From Actinokineospora auranticolor (GTDB lineage Bacteria; Actinomycetota; Actinomycetes; Mycobacteriales; Pseudonocardiaceae): DNA of 64,000 nucleotides. This document shows positions 49,044 to 58,318 of this stretch, piece after piece. The first letter of the stretch is position 1. Every line of letters starts with the position of its first letter. The notes beneath the pieces are model-generated. The model did not search any database. It was not told the origin of the DNA and saw only the letters and a list, made by a program, of their open reading frames with translations. The stretch lies in the NCBI RefSeq assembly GCF_002934265.1, contig NZ_PTIX01000006.1, positions 248,001 to 312,000 of the forward strand, read 5' to 3'. The position numbers and the translations under genes were made by a program.

Positions 49044-49702
49044 GCGAGCAGGTGATCTCGGTGATGGTCGTGGACGACCACCCGATGTGGCGGGACGGGG
49101 TGGCCCGCGACCTGACCGAACGCGGGTTCGACGTGCGCGCGACGGCCGCCGACGCGTCGTCGGCGGTGCGCATCGCGCACGCGGTCCGCCCGGACGTGGT
49201 GCTGATGGACCTCAACCTCGGCGTCGAGTCGGGGGTGGACGCGACCAGGGCGATCACCGCCGCGCTGACCGACACCCGGGTGCTGGTGCTCTCCGCCAGC
49301 GGCGAGCACAGCGACGTGCTGGAGGCGGTGAAAGCGGGCGCGTCCGGCTACCTGGTGAAGTCGGCGTCGGCCGACGAGCTGGTCGACGCCGTCGGCCGGA
49401 CCGCGGCCGGTGACGCGGTGTTCACCGCCGGGCTGGCCGGGCTGGTGCTCGGCGAGTACCGCCGGATGGCCGCGGGCCCGGAGGAGGGGAGCGCGCCGAA
49501 GCTCTCCGAGCGGGAGACCGAGGTGCTGCGGCTGGTCGCCAAGGGCCTGACCGCGCGGCAGATAGCCGACCGGCTCGTGCTCTCGCACCGCACGGTGGAG
49601 AACCACGTGCAGTCCACGCTGCGGAAACTGCAGCTGCACAACCGCGTCGAACTGGCCAGGTACGCCATCGAACACGGCCTGGACGCCGACCCGGAGCAGT
49701 AG
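49040..49702 (+). CDS. NarL/LuxR-type response regulator, partner of the MacS-like kinase
   Basis: This response regulator of 220 residues has a receiver domain with acidic pocket VVDDHP, phosphoacceptor D57 (VVLMDLNLG) and K in GYLVKSAS. Its C-terminal LuxR helix-turn-helix is LSERETEVLRLVAKGLTARQ followed by IADRLVLSHRTVENHVQSTL. The GTG overlaps the kinase stop (GTGA), so the two form one two-component system. Confidence 0.95.
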   Translation: MSEQVISVMVVDDHPMWRDGVARDLTERGFDVRATAADASSAVRIAHAVRPDVVLMDLNLGVESGVDATRAITAALTDTRVLVLSASGEHSDVLEAVKAGASGYLVKSASADELVDAVGRTAAGDAVFTAGLAGLVLGEYRRMAAGPEEGSAPKLSERETEVLRLVAKGLTARQIADRLVLSHRTVENHVQSTLRKLQLHNRVELARYAIEHGLDADPEQ

Positions 49703-49711
49703 TCTGGGGTG

Positions 49712-50344
49712 GTGAGCACCGAGTCGTTCGCCGCACCGATCAGCCCCCGTGACTTCCGGGTGTCCGACGCCGAGCGCGAGCACGTGGTCGGCGTGCTGCA
49801 GAAGGCCATCGGGCACGGGCTGCTGAGCCTCGACGAGTTCAGCACCCGCACCGACACCGCGCTGGCCAGCAAGACGCGCGCCGAGCTGAACTCGGTGCTG
49901 GTCGACCTGCCCGGCGTGGTCAACCGCGAACCCGGCAGCCCCACCGCGGCGCCGCCGGTCGAGTTCCGCACCACCATGTCCTCGATCCGCCGCGAGGGCC
50001 CGTGGGTGGTGCCCCGCGAGATGACCATCCTCAACCGCATGAGCTCGAGCGACTTCGACTTCACCGAGGCGGTCATCACGCACGCCGAGGTGCGCATCCA
50101 CCTCGACGTGGCGGGCGGCTCGGTGGAGCTGCTGCTGCCGGAGCGGTCGCGGTGCGTGGCCAACGACATCGAGGTCGTGGCGGGCGCGGTGAAGAACAAG
50201 GCGAGGAACGAGACGGGCGGCGGGCCGCTGTTCGTGCTCACCGGCCGGGTGAAGGCGGGCTCGGTGGAGATCTCGCGTCCCTCGTACGTGCGCATCGGGT
50301 CGCTGACCATCCGCAAGCCGTGGAAGGTGAGCTGGGACACCTGA
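49712..50344 (+). CDS. DUF1707 domain protein
   Basis: This 210-residue soluble protein has the DUF1707 domain at the N-terminus (RVSDAEREHVVGVLQKAIGH, then GLLSLDEFSTRTDTALAS) and a C-terminal beta-rich segment (VRIHLDVAGGSVELLLPE) like cell-wall-active LiaF-type domains. It starts 9 bp after the response regulator stop, so it belongs to the same transcript. This suggests a role in envelope stress sensing with MacS, which is inference. Confidence 0.88.
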   Translation: MSTESFAAPISPRDFRVSDAEREHVVGVLQKAIGHGLLSLDEFSTRTDTALASKTRAELNSVLVDLPGVVNREPGSPTAAPPVEFRTTMSSIRREGPWVVPREMTILNRMSSSDFDFTEAVITHAEVRIHLDVAGGSVELLLPERSRCVANDIEVVAGAVKNKARNETGGGPLFVLTGRVKAGSVEISRPSYVRIGSLTIRKPWKVSWDT

Positions 50345-50476
50345 CGGACCCGGTGTCGCACCGGCTGTGCAGCTGCGCTGTCAAAGCAGTGCAGAAAGTC
50401 CCGATGGACCGCGCGGTGTGATCGGCGCGAGACTCCGCCCGGCGGGTGCCACCACCCGCCGCGTGGAGGAGCCGAC

Positions 50477-51505
50477 GTGAAAGCACTGGTCAAGACCGCC
50501 CACGGCCCCGGCCTGGAGCTGGCCGAGGTCCCGGACCCCCGGCCCGGGCCGGGCGAGGTGCTGCTGCGCGTGCTGCGGACCGGCATCTGCGGCACCGACC
50601 TGCACATCGAGTCCTGGGACGACTGGGCGGCGGGGGTCGTCAAGGCGCCGCTGGTGCTCGGGCACGAGTTCGTCGGCGAGGTCGTGGAGGTCGGCGCGGC
50701 GGTCAGCAAGGTGGCCGTCGGCGACCTGGTCAGCGGCGAGGGGCACCTGGTGTGCGGGGCCTGCCGCAACTGCCTGGCCGGGCGGCGGCACCTGTGCGCG
50801 AACACCCGCGGCCTGGGCGTGCACACCGACGGCGCGTTCGCCGAGTACGCGGTGCTGCCCGAGGCCAACGCCTGGGTGCACCGGCACGAGGTCGACCCGG
50901 ACGTGGCGGCGATCTTCGACCCGTTCGGCAACGCCGTGCACACCGCGCTGTCGTTCCCGGTGCTCGGCGAGGACGTGCTGATCACCGGCGCGGGCCCGAT
51001 CGGGCTGATGGCCGCGGCGGTGGCCCGGCACGCGGGCGCCCGGCACGTGGTGATCACCGACGTCAGCGAGCACCGGCTGGAGCTGGCGCGCAAGATCGGC
51101 GTGTCGGTGGCGCTCGACGTCAGCGCGACCCCGGTGGCCGCGGTGACCGGCGAGCTGGGCATGACCGAGGGCTTCGACATCGGCATGGAGATGTCCGGTC
51201 AGCCGTCGGCGCTGCGCGAGATGATCGCCAACATGACCCACGGCGGTCGGATCGCGATGCTGGGCCTGCCCGCGCGCGAGATCGCCGTGGACTTCGGCGC
51301 GGTCGTGCTGAAGATGCTGACCATCAAGGGCATCTACGGCCGCGAGATGTTCGAGACCTGGTACGCGATGTCGGTGCTGCTGCAGGCCGGGCTGGACATC
51401 TCCCCGGTGATCACCCACCGGTTCCCGCACACCGACTACGCCGAGGCGTTCGCCACCGCGCGCGGCGGCAAGTGCGGCAAGGTCATCCTCGACTGGACGA
51501 GCTAG
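50477..51505 (+). CDS. tdh: L-threonine 3-dehydrogenase
   Basis: Tdh oxidises threonine to 2-amino-3-ketobutyrate with NAD. This zinc MDR protein of 342 residues has catalytic zinc ligands in [11 protein letters not shown] and LGHEFVGEV, the structural-zinc cysteines in [15 protein letters not shown], and the NAD loop [15 protein letters not shown]. The GTG start has GTGGAGGAG upstream. kbl follows after 7 bp, and the two enzymes act in sequence, so they form an operon. Confidence 0.95.
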   Translation: MKALVKTAHGPGLELAEVPDPRPGPGEVLLRVLRTGICGTDLHIESWDDWAAGVVKAPLVLGHEFVGEVVEVGAAVSKVAVGDLVSGEGHLVCGACRNCLAGRRHLCANTRGLGVHTDGAFAEYAVLPEANAWVHRHEVDPDVAAIFDPFGNAVHTALSFPVLGEDVLITGAGPIGLMAAAVARHAGARHVVITDVSEHRLELARKIGVSVALDVSATPVAAVTGELGMTEGFDIGMEMSGQPSALREMIANMTHGGRIAMLGLPAREIAVDFGAVVLKMLTIKGIYGREMFETWYAMSVLLQAGLDISPVITHRFPHTDYAEAFATARGGKCGKVILDWTS

Positions 51506-51512
51506 GAGACTC

Positions 51513-52697
51513 ATGTACGGCGCGATCCGCGACGACCTGCGCGGCACCATCGACGAGATCCGGGCGGCGGGCCTGTACAAGGCCGAGCGGGTGATCACCT
51601 CGCCGCAGCGGGCCGCGATCCGGGTCGGCGGCCCGGACGAGGTGCTGAACTTCTGCGCGAACAACTACCTGGGCTTGGCCGACCACCCGGCGCTGGTCGA
51701 CGCGGCGAAGCGGTCGCTGGACGAGTGGGGCTTCGGGATGGCCTCGGTGCGGTTCATCTGCGGTACGCAGGCGCCGCACAAGGAGCTGGAGGCGCGGATC
51801 TCGGCGTTCCTCGGCACCGAGGACACGATCCTGTACAGCTCCTGCTTCGACGCCAACGGCGGCCTGTTCGAGACGCTGCTGACCGACCGGGACGTGGTGA
51901 TCTCCGACGAGCTCAACCACGCGTCGATCATCGACGGCATCCGGCTGTGCAAGGCCGGGCGCAAGCGGTACCGCAACCGCGACATGGAGGACCTGGAGCG
52001 GCAGCTCGTCGAGTCCGCCGACGCCCGCTACCGCCTCATCGCCACCGACGGCGTCTTCTCCATGGACGGCTACCTCGCGCCCCTCGACGAGATCTGCGCC
52101 CTGGCCGAGCGGCACGACGCCCTGGTCATGGTCGACGACTCGCACGCCGTCGGGTTCATGGGCGCCACCGGCCGCGGCACCCCCGAGCACTTCGGCGTCG
52201 GCGACCGCGTCGACATCTACACCGGCACCCTCGGCAAGGCCCTCGGCGGCGCCAGCGGCGGCTACACCTCGGGCCGCGCGGAGATCGTCGAGCTGCTGCG
52301 GCAGCGATCGCGGCCGTACCTGTTCTCCAACTCGCTGGCCCCGTCGATCACCGGCGCGGCCCTGGCGGTCCTCGACCTGTTGGAGAACTCGGCCGAGCTG
52401 CTGACCCGGCTCCGGGACAACAGCGCCCTGTTCCGCGCCCGGATGACCGAGGCGGGCTTCGACCTGCTGCCCGGCGAACACCCGATCATCCCGGTGATGA
52501 TCGGCGACGCGGCGCAGGCGGCCCGGATGGCGGACCTGCTGCTGGCGCAGGGCATCTACGTGATCGGCTTCTCGTACCCGGTCGTCCCGCACGGCAAGGC
52601 CCGCATCCGCACCCAGATGTCGGCCGCCCACACCCCCGACGACGTCAACCGAGCCGTCGACGCCTTCATCACCGCCCGGGCGAAGATGGCCGACTGA
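51513..52697 (+). CDS. kbl: Glycine C-acetyltransferase (2-amino-3-ketobutyrate CoA ligase)
   Basis: Kbl splits 2-amino-3-ketobutyrate with CoA into glycine and acetyl-CoA, completing threonine degradation begun by Tdh. This PLP enzyme of the alpha-oxoamine synthase family has 394 residues: [43 protein letters not shown], and the PLP lysine in [20 protein letters not shown] precedes the ATG. Confidence 0.96.
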   Translation: MYGAIRDDLRGTIDEIRAAGLYKAERVITSPQRAAIRVGGPDEVLNFCANNYLGLADHPALVDAAKRSLDEWGFGMASVRFICGTQAPHKELEARISAFLGTEDTILYSSCFDANGGLFETLLTDRDVVISDELNHASIIDGIRLCKAGRKRYRNRDMEDLERQLVESADARYRLIATDGVFSMDGYLAPLDEICALAERHDALVMVDDSHAVGFMGATGRGTPEHFGVGDRVDIYTGTLGKALGGASGGYTSGRAEIVELLRQRSRPYLFSNSLAPSITGAALAVLDLLENSAELLTRLRDNSALFRARMTEAGFDLLPGEHPIIPVMIGDAAQAARMADLLLAQGIYVIGFSYPVVPHGKARIRTQMSAAHTPDDVNRAVDAFITARAKMAD

Positions 52698-52714
52698 CCT
52701 GCCACGATGAGCGC

Positions 52715-53596
52715 GTGATTGACCCTCGACGCCTGCGGGTCCTGCGCGCCCTGGCCGACCACGGCACCGTCACGGCGGCGGGTGCCGCGCTGCACCTGAC
52801 CCCGTCGGCGGTGTCGCAGCAGTTGGCGGCCCTGGAGTCGGAGGTCGGCCAGGAACTCCTCCGCCGCCGAGGTCGCCGGGTGTGGCTGACCTCGGCGGGG
52901 GAGCTGCTGGTGGAACACGCGGACGCGGTGCTGGCGGAACTGGATCGTGCGGAAGCCCGCCTGGCCGCCTACGGAGCGGGCGAACTGGGCCAGGTCCGCG
53001 TCGCCGCCTTCGCGTCGGCGATCACCCAGGTCGTCGCGCCCGCCATCACCGCCCTGCGCGCCCTCGCGCCGTCGGTGACCATCCTGGTCCGCGACGCCGA
53101 GGGCCAGCAGAGCCTCCCCATGCTCCTAGACGGTGAGATCGACATCGCCGTCTCCATGCACAACCCCCTCGACGGCCCGGAACACCGAGCCACCTTCGAC
53201 TCGTTGTACTCCGAACCCTTCAACGCCGTCCTACCCCCCGGCCACCCCCTGCTGGCCCACCCCGAGATCCCCCTCCCCGCCCTAGCCGACGACGACTGGG
53301 TGGTCCCGCTGCCCGGCAACCCCTGCCGGGATGTGTTGCTGACGGCCTGCGCCCAAGCGGGCTTCACCCCCCGCGTAACCCACACCACGGACGACTTCAC
53401 CGCCACCGCCGCCCTAGTGGCGGCGGGCGTCGGCGTGGCACTGATCCCACGCACGACCCTGACCTCCACCGACCGCGTCCGCCCGGTAACCCCCTCCCCC
53501 CAACGCCAGGTCTACGCGGCGGTCCGCCGGGGGCGGGAGACGCACCCGCTGATCCAGGTCGTCCGCAAGGCCCTCATCGAGGCCAGCCCCGCCTGA
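52715..53596 (+). CDS. LysR-family transcriptional regulator
   Basis: This regulator of 293 residues has the N-terminal helix-turn-helix VTAAGAALHLTPSAVSQQLA and a periplasmic-binding-like effector domain (GQVRVAAFASAITQVVAPAI). The GTG at 52715 is 17 bp after the kbl stop, so it may be co-transcribed with tdh-kbl, although most LysR genes are divergent from their targets. Its 3' end overlaps the convergent cyclo-ligase pseudogene by 23 bp. Confidence 0.9.
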   Translation: MIDPRRLRVLRALADHGTVTAAGAALHLTPSAVSQQLAALESEVGQELLRRRGRRVWLTSAGELLVEHADAVLAELDRAEARLAAYGAGELGQVRVAAFASAITQVVAPAITALRALAPSVTILVRDAEGQQSLPMLLDGEIDIAVSMHNPLDGPEHRATFDSLYSEPFNAVLPPGHPLLAHPEIPLPALADDDWVVPLPGNPCRDVLLTACAQAGFTPRVTHTTDDFTATAALVAAGVGVALIPRTTLTSTDRVRPVTPSPQRQVYAAVRRGRETHPLIQVVRKALIEASPA

Positions 53597-54297
53597 CCCG
53601 CCGGGCTTCCAGCGCGGGAATCGCCGCGATCTTGTCGGTGGTCAGGTGCTCCCACAGCAACCCCGGCCGCCGCCGAGGCGCGTCGCAAGTGATGGTCCGG
53701 GTCGGGGTGACGATGAGATCGATGCCGAAGTCGTGCTCGGTCTCGGGCAGGTCGCCGTCGATCACCTGGAGGTCGTGCACGGTCGTGGCGATCACGGTGT
53801 CGGCCCCGATCAACCCGGCTTCGCCGAGCAACGCCAACTCCAGATCGGCGTAGCCCGCCCCCTTCCCCACACGCACCCCACCCCGACTCACCGCCACACT
53901 GCCGCACACCGCCAAGTCCACTGGATCCAGCGCATCGACCTCTACCGCGGGCGCCACTCGCGCGGCGATCTTGGGAACGGCCGCCTCCTCCGGCGGAACC
54001 GGGAGTCGCCGAGGGTCGAGCAGGTAGAAGGGCTTGGTTCCGGCGAGCTTGGGCACAGCCAGGTAGACCACCTTGCCCTCGCGCAACGCGCGCACTGTCA
54101 CCGACACCTGCGCCTTGTCCGGCGTCGCCTTGACCACCCGGGCATCCCGCCACACCGGCAAGCCGGTCGGCAGCGAGGTCAGCACCGAGGAAGTCCGGAA
54201 TCCGCCCGAAGACATCGATGTCCCGCACAACCCGTTCCGCGGTCAACGCTCCCCAGACGCGCCTCCGGACTGCGGACTTCGCCTCAGCCGAGGTCAT
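53574..54297 (-). pseudogene. 5-formyltetrahydrofolate cyclo-ligase family gene with frameshift
   Basis: The product family recycles 5-formyl-THF to 5,10-methenyl-THF using ATP. The N-terminal part is in one frame from the ATG at 54297 (MTSAEAKSAVRRRVWGALTA, then FGRIPDFLGADLAADRLA). The rest is in another frame (LPVWRDARVVKATPDKAQV, then PKLAGTKPFYLLDP, ETEHDFGIDLIVTP and LLWEHLTTDKIAAIP). The switch lies at about 54150-54166. An 8-nt loss between two copies of TGCCG would explain it; restoring 8 nt gives a 243-codon frame, a normal length. The start overlaps the stop of the upstream XRE gene (ATGA). It is either a real pseudogene or an assembly error. Confidence 0.75.
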
Positions 54298-55580
54298 CGC
54301 GCGATGTTGTCGAGCAGCCTGCGGTAGGCGTCTTGGAGATCCGGTGTCCGCGCGTTCGGGCCGACCCGGTCGACGACTTCGGTGACCCGCCAGAGGTTGC
54401 TCGGCACGATGCGGCCGGACTCGATCGCGCGCACCGCGCACTGGCAGGCCTCGTCGTGGCGGCCGGCGTTGGCCAGTGCCAGCGCGAGGTCGAGGTGTGC
54501 CGACGCGGCACGGCGTGGCCAACGGGTGGTGTCCCCGGGCGGCGCGAGGCGGGCGATGATCTCGCGGGCGTGTGCCTCCGCTGCGGGGTCGCCCGCCCAG
54601 GCGAGGGTGGTGGCGGTGTAGGCGACGGCCTTGTGCGGGTCATAGCGGTAGTGGTGCTCGGCGTCCGGGGTCGGCAGCGGGGCGACGAGCCGGTGCACCT
54701 GGCTGATCACCCGAGCGGTCGCGCGCCGGTCGCCGAGCCGGGCCAGCGCCCGCCCTTCCTGCGCGGTGGCCTGGATGGCGATCGAACTCCCCGCCGGGGC
54801 GTGGTGCCGGGCCGAGCGCGAGAGTTCGAGGGCGCGCGGGAAGTCCCCGTCGGTGAGGACCCGCCAGGCCTCGGTTTCGTAGCACCAGGCCCGGATCTCG
54901 TCGTGCCCGGCGTGGCGGGCCAGGCTCGCGGCGGTCCGCAGGTACGCGCCCGCCGCGTGCCGTTGGCGCAGGTCGACGTGGCAGGTCGCGGCGAGCAGCG
55001 ACATCCACCCGCCGACCACGACCAACCGCCGACGCTCGTCGAGCGTGGCCCGCTTGTCCAGCAGCCCGGCGACGTATCCCAGGTGCGCCCGCAGCCGGAC
55101 CAGCAACGCCGCAGGGGACGCCTTCGGGTAGTCCACCGCCAACCCGTCGAACGCCCGCTCCAGCCGCCCCACCGTCTCACCGGAGACATCAGTGGCCGCC
55201 ACCCGCCGCGCCAACTCCCAGGCCAACTCGTCATCACCCGCAAGGGGATCCGACGACACCTGCCGAAACGCTCCCACCTGCGCCTGAACCTCGGCGAGCG
55301 CCGACGCCCGCCCGCGAGCCACCACCTCGGCCGCGACAGCGACCGCTTCGCCGTACTCGTCGACGAGAACGCCGCCCGCCGCCAATGCCTTGTCGGCGTC
55401 CCGCCACCAGTCGGCGGTCCCTCGACCACGCCCGCGTTCGAGGTGGGCCACCATCGATCTGTCGCACAGCAGCCGCTCGGCCAACTCGGCCTGTGTCAGC
55501 CCGGCCGCCCGGCGGAACGCGGCCAACCGCAACCCCAATTGCCGCCGCCGCGCCAAGACAACCTCGGACTCGCGCCCCAT
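54294..55580 (-). CDS. XRE-family regulator with TPR-like domain
   Basis: This 428-residue protein has an N-terminal XRE helix-turn-helix (LRLAAFRRAAGLTQAELAER, then LLCDRSMVAHLERGRG) and about 300 residues of helical repeats with TPR-like spacing (ARALARLGDRR, DLALALANAGRHDEACQCAV). The architecture is common in streptomycete-type regulators of development and secondary metabolism. The stop overlaps the ATG of the cyclo-ligase gene by 4 bp. The ATG at 55580 is divergent from the DUF5753 gene. Confidence 0.87.
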   Translation of the reverse strand: MGRESEVVLARRRQLGLRLAAFRRAAGLTQAELAERLLCDRSMVAHLERGRGRGTADWWRDADKALAAGGVLVDEYGEAVAVAAEVVARGRASALAEVQAQVGAFRQVSSDPLAGDDELAWELARRVAATDVSGETVGRLERAFDGLAVDYPKASPAALLVRLRAHLGYVAGLLDKRATLDERRRLVVVGGWMSLLAATCHVDLRQRHAAGAYLRTAASLARHAGHDEIRAWCYETEAWRVLTDGDFPRALELSRSARHHAPAGSSIAIQATAQEGRALARLGDRRATARVISQVHRLVAPLPTPDAEHHYRYDPHKAVAYTATTLAWAGDPAAEAHAREIIARLAPPGDTTRWPRRAASAHLDLALALANAGRHDEACQCAVRAIESGRIVPSNLWRVTEVVDRVGPNARTPDLQDAYRRLLDNIAR

Positions 55581-55600
55581 ACCTCAACGCTAGACGCTCT

Positions 55601-55626
55601 GTGACAGACCGTGCGAGCGGTGTCAC
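55601..55626. promoter_or_regulatory. Spaced inverted repeat between divergent XRE genes
   Basis: GTGACA (55601-55606) and TGTCAC (55621-55626) form a perfect 6-bp inverted repeat with a 14-bp spacer in the shared promoter region. It could be bound by either XRE protein. Confidence 0.35.
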
Positions 55627-55707
55627 CACATGTTTGCTCACCGAGCGTTCACACCGCGATGGTCAACCGCGAGACCAGCGTCGACGGATCGGGAAGCGGT
55701 GGCAGCG

Positions 55708-56514
55708 GTGATCGACGAGCAGGTGAAGGCACCGGTGTGCCGGGTGTCGAGGACGCCGAAGGCGGTGGCGTTGGGGTGGGCGCTGCGGAAGGCCCGGCGC
55801 GCGGGTGGGTGGTCGTTGCGGGAGTTCGCCCACCTGATCAACCGGGACATGCCGACGTTGTCGAGGTGGGAGACGGGGCACCGGACGCCGCGATCCGAGC
55901 AGGTCGCGCACTTCCTCGGTGCCCTCGGGGTTTGCGGTGGCCAGTTCGCCGACACCCTGGCCCTCGCCACCGATACCAGCGCCCCGCACTGGATCGCGAC
56001 CACCGAGGCAGAGCGCAGGCACCAGGACGCCGTCTACCTGGAGTTCGAGCAGGCCGCCGACCATCTCACGTTCATCGCGCCCCAGATCATCCCCGACCTG
56101 TTCCGCCTGCCTGACAAAGAGCTACGGCAACGCCAAGAAATCCTCACGCGTCACCAACCCGCGACGGTGGGCCTGTTCGTCGGGCACACCGCACTCCAGC
56201 AGGCGTCGGATGACCAGTTGCGCCACCTCGCCGCGCTGTCCGCGCGCCCGAACATCGAACTCCGCGTCGTGGCCGCGCCGCCTCCGGCGTTCGACAGTCG
56301 GCGGACGCTGCTGGACTCCTGCGACCTGCGCTTCGCGATCAGCGGTCCGCCTCCGTTCGCCATGTGGAGCCACCGACCAGGAGACATCGCCATCCACGAC
56401 CGCGACATCCGGGCGATCCGAGACAAAGCCCTGTCGCCTCGGGTGTCTGTCGGGGCCATCGCCAACATCGTCGACAGGCGGCAGCGCAGTGCGGTTGGGG
56501 TGGGTCAGCTGTAG
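55708..56514 (+). CDS. XRE-family regulator with DUF5753
   Basis: This regulator of 268 residues has an HTH_31-type helix-turn-helix (LGWALRKARRAGGWSLREFA, then RDMPTLSRWETGHRTP) and a C-terminal DUF5753 domain (PATVGLFVGHTALQQASDDQ). Many such genes are followed by a small DUF397 gene; none is present here. A GTG at 55708 was chosen, and the frame stays open to 55630. It overlaps the convergent decarboxylase gene by 10 bp at the 3' end. Confidence 0.85.
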   Translation: MIDEQVKAPVCRVSRTPKAVALGWALRKARRAGGWSLREFAHLINRDMPTLSRWETGHRTPRSEQVAHFLGALGVCGGQFADTLALATDTSAPHWIATTEAERRHQDAVYLEFEQAADHLTFIAPQIIPDLFRLPDKELRQRQEILTRHQPATVGLFVGHTALQQASDDQLRHLAALSARPNIELRVVAAPPPAFDSRRTLLDSCDLRFAISGPPPFAMWSHRPGDIAIHDRDIRAIRDKALSPRVSVGAIANIVDRRQRSAVGVGQL

Positions 56515-57722
56515 CGGGCCTGCACCCCACGGGACTGGCCTGCATTGTCGACGGAGTCGCGGAGGTCGGTGAGGAATCGGTCGACGACTCGGTCGTGTTC
56601 GGGGGAGACCATGAGATGGAGGGCGTCCGGGTCGTTTTGGCGGTCCAGGTGCCAGCCCCGGTCGTCCATCTCATCGCCGATGGCCATGATGTTGGGAGCC
56701 GTGAAGGCGAGGACCGAGGCGGCTGGATCGCCGAGGAGTTCCAGGCCCAGGTCGGTGCTGCCGGCGCGGATCTTGGCGACGGTGGCCATGATCCGCCGGA
56801 CCAGGCGGGTGTAGCCGTCGACGCCGAGGTATCGCATGACGGCCCAGGCCGCCGCGATCGGGGCCGCCGGGCGGGCGCCCGCCAGGGCCAGTGACCCGTA
56901 CAGGCCGCCGGGCCAGTCCTGGTAGAGGAATGCCTGGTACTGCAGCACGTGGTCGCCGTTGCGGTGCAACAACACCGACGCGCCCTTGGTGGCGTAGCCG
57001 TATTTGTGCACGTCGGCCGACATGGTGGTCACGCCCGGGACGCGGAAGTCGAAGGCGGGCGCGTCGGGCAGGAACGGCAGCAGGAACCCGCCGACGCAGG
57101 CGTCGGTGTGGAAGGGGATGCCCCGGGACGCGGCGAGGGCGGCCAGTTCCGGGATCGGGTCGACGACCCCGTGCGGGTAGTTCGGCGCCGAACCGGCCAC
57201 CAACACCGTCCGCTCGTCGATCAACTCGGCGGCGGCCGAGACGTCTGCGCGGAGGGCGGCGTCCAAGGGGATCTGGCGCAGTTCGAGGCCGAAGTACTTG
57301 GCGCCCTTGGCGAAGGCCGGGTGGGCGGACCTCGGGACGACCAGCGCGGGCGACTCGACCGCGGCCCGGTCCCGCGCGACCCGGATCGCCTGCATGATCG
57401 ACTCGGTGCCGCCCGAGGTCAGCGAGCCCGACGCGCCCGGGGGAGCGTGCAGCAGCCCGGCCGTCATGGCCACCACTTCGCGTTCCATGTCGGCCAGGGA
57501 CGGGAAGCGGAACGGGTTGAGGGCGTTCTCGTACAGGTACAGCTCGTGGGCTTCGCGCAGGACCGCGTCGACGTCCTCGCCCGCCGGGTAGATCAGGCTC
57601 CAGGTGCGGCCCGCGCGCCAGTCGGCGTCGGCGGACTTGCGGGCGCGCAGGTCGGCGAACAGCTCTTCGCGCGGGGTGCCGTGCGCGGGCAGGGAGGTCT
57701 CCGGCAGGTCCATGGAAACCAT
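56505..57722 (-). CDS. PLP-dependent decarboxylase/aldehyde-lyase, sphingosine-phosphate-lyase-like
   Basis: This 405-residue fold-type I PLP enzyme of the group II decarboxylase superfamily has LTSGGTESIMQAIRVARDRA, PHGVVDPIPELAALA, HTDACVGGFLLPF and the PLP lysine in TMSADVHKYGYATKGASV. The spacing and the N-terminal YLYENALNPFRFPSLADME are closest to sphingosine-1-phosphate lyase-like proteins rather than glutamate decarboxylase. The substrate is unknown. It is divergent from a TetR gene with an inverted repeat between them. Confidence 0.87.
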   Translation of the reverse strand: MVSMDLPETSLPAHGTPREELFADLRARKSADADWRAGRTWSLIYPAGEDVDAVLREAHELYLYENALNPFRFPSLADMEREVVAMTAGLLHAPPGASGSLTSGGTESIMQAIRVARDRAAVESPALVVPRSAHPAFAKGAKYFGLELRQIPLDAALRADVSAAAELIDERTVLVAGSAPNYPHGVVDPIPELAALAASRGIPFHTDACVGGFLLPFLPDAPAFDFRVPGVTTMSADVHKYGYATKGASVLLHRNGDHVLQYQAFLYQDWPGGLYGSLALAGARPAAPIAAAWAVMRYLGVDGYTRLVRRIMATVAKIRAGSTDLGLELLGDPAASVLAFTAPNIMAIGDEMDDRGWHLDRQNDPDALHLMVSPEHDRVVDRFLTDLRDSVDNAGQSRGVQARYS

Positions 57723-57742
57723 GGTCCCACTTTACTCAGCCG

Positions 57743-57769
57743 TGTTACTATTTACTCATGCAGGTAACA
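57743..57769. promoter_or_regulatory. Candidate TetR operator at decarboxylase/TetR promoter
   Basis: TGTTAC and GTAACA form an inverted repeat over 57743-57769. TTTACTCA is also repeated directly at 57731-57738 and 57751-57758, and the second copy overlaps the TetR start codon. Confidence 0.5.
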
Positions 57770-58318
57770 GTGACCGAAGCGGCGCGCAGGCAGCAGATCG
57801 CGGAGGCGGCCGTCGAGGTGGTGGCGCGGCACGGGTTCGCGGGCGCCTCGTTCGCCAAGATCGTCGAGCACGCCGGGCTGAGCAGCACCCGGCTGATCTC
57901 CTACCACTTCCGCGACAAGTCCGACCTGATGATGACCACCCTGATCTCCGCCATCAGCGCGGTCGACGACCGGATGAACGAACGGCTCGACGGCACCACC
58001 GACCGCGTCGACATGCTGCGGTCCTACATCGAGTTCCTGGTCGGCATGCTCACCACCCACCCCGACCAGGTCCGGGCGATCCGCGAGATCGGCGCGAACA
58101 TGCCCGAGTTCGCCCCGGTGCTGCGCGACTTCCGCACCGGCAGGCTCGAACGCCAACTCGTCCAGGGGCAACGCGAGGGCGTGTTCGGCGAGTTCGACGT
58201 CCGGGTCGTGGCCCGCACGATCGCGAACGGCGTCGACGGCGCGGACGGTGCCGACACCGATGTCGACGCCTACGCCCGTGAACTCGCCGACCTGTTCATC
58301 CGCTCCTGCGTCGGGTAG
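57758..58318 (+). CDS. TetR-family transcriptional regulator
   Basis: This regulator of 186 residues has the helix-turn-helix ASFAKIVEHAGLSSTRLISY followed by HFRDKSDLMMTTL and an all-helical ligand domain. The ATG lies in the operator region, so the protein probably shuts off its own gene and the divergent decarboxylase. Its last 49 bp overlap the convergent ribokinase gene. Confidence 0.9.
   Translation: MQVTVTEAARRQQIAEAAVEVVARHGFAGASFAKIVEHAGLSSTRLISYHFRDKSDLMMTTLISAISAVDDRMNERLDGTTDRVDMLRSYIEFLVGMLTTHPDQVRAIREIGANMPEFAPVLRDFRTGRLERQLVQGQREGVFGEFDVRVVARTIANGVDGADGADTDVDAYARELADLFIRSCVG

Noticed and set aside
53646-55604. 652-aa plus-strand open frame opposite the cyclo-ligase and XRE-TPR genes
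   Set aside because: The Arg/Pro/Gln-rich composition is that of an antisense shadow, and the minus strand has recognisable domains throughout.
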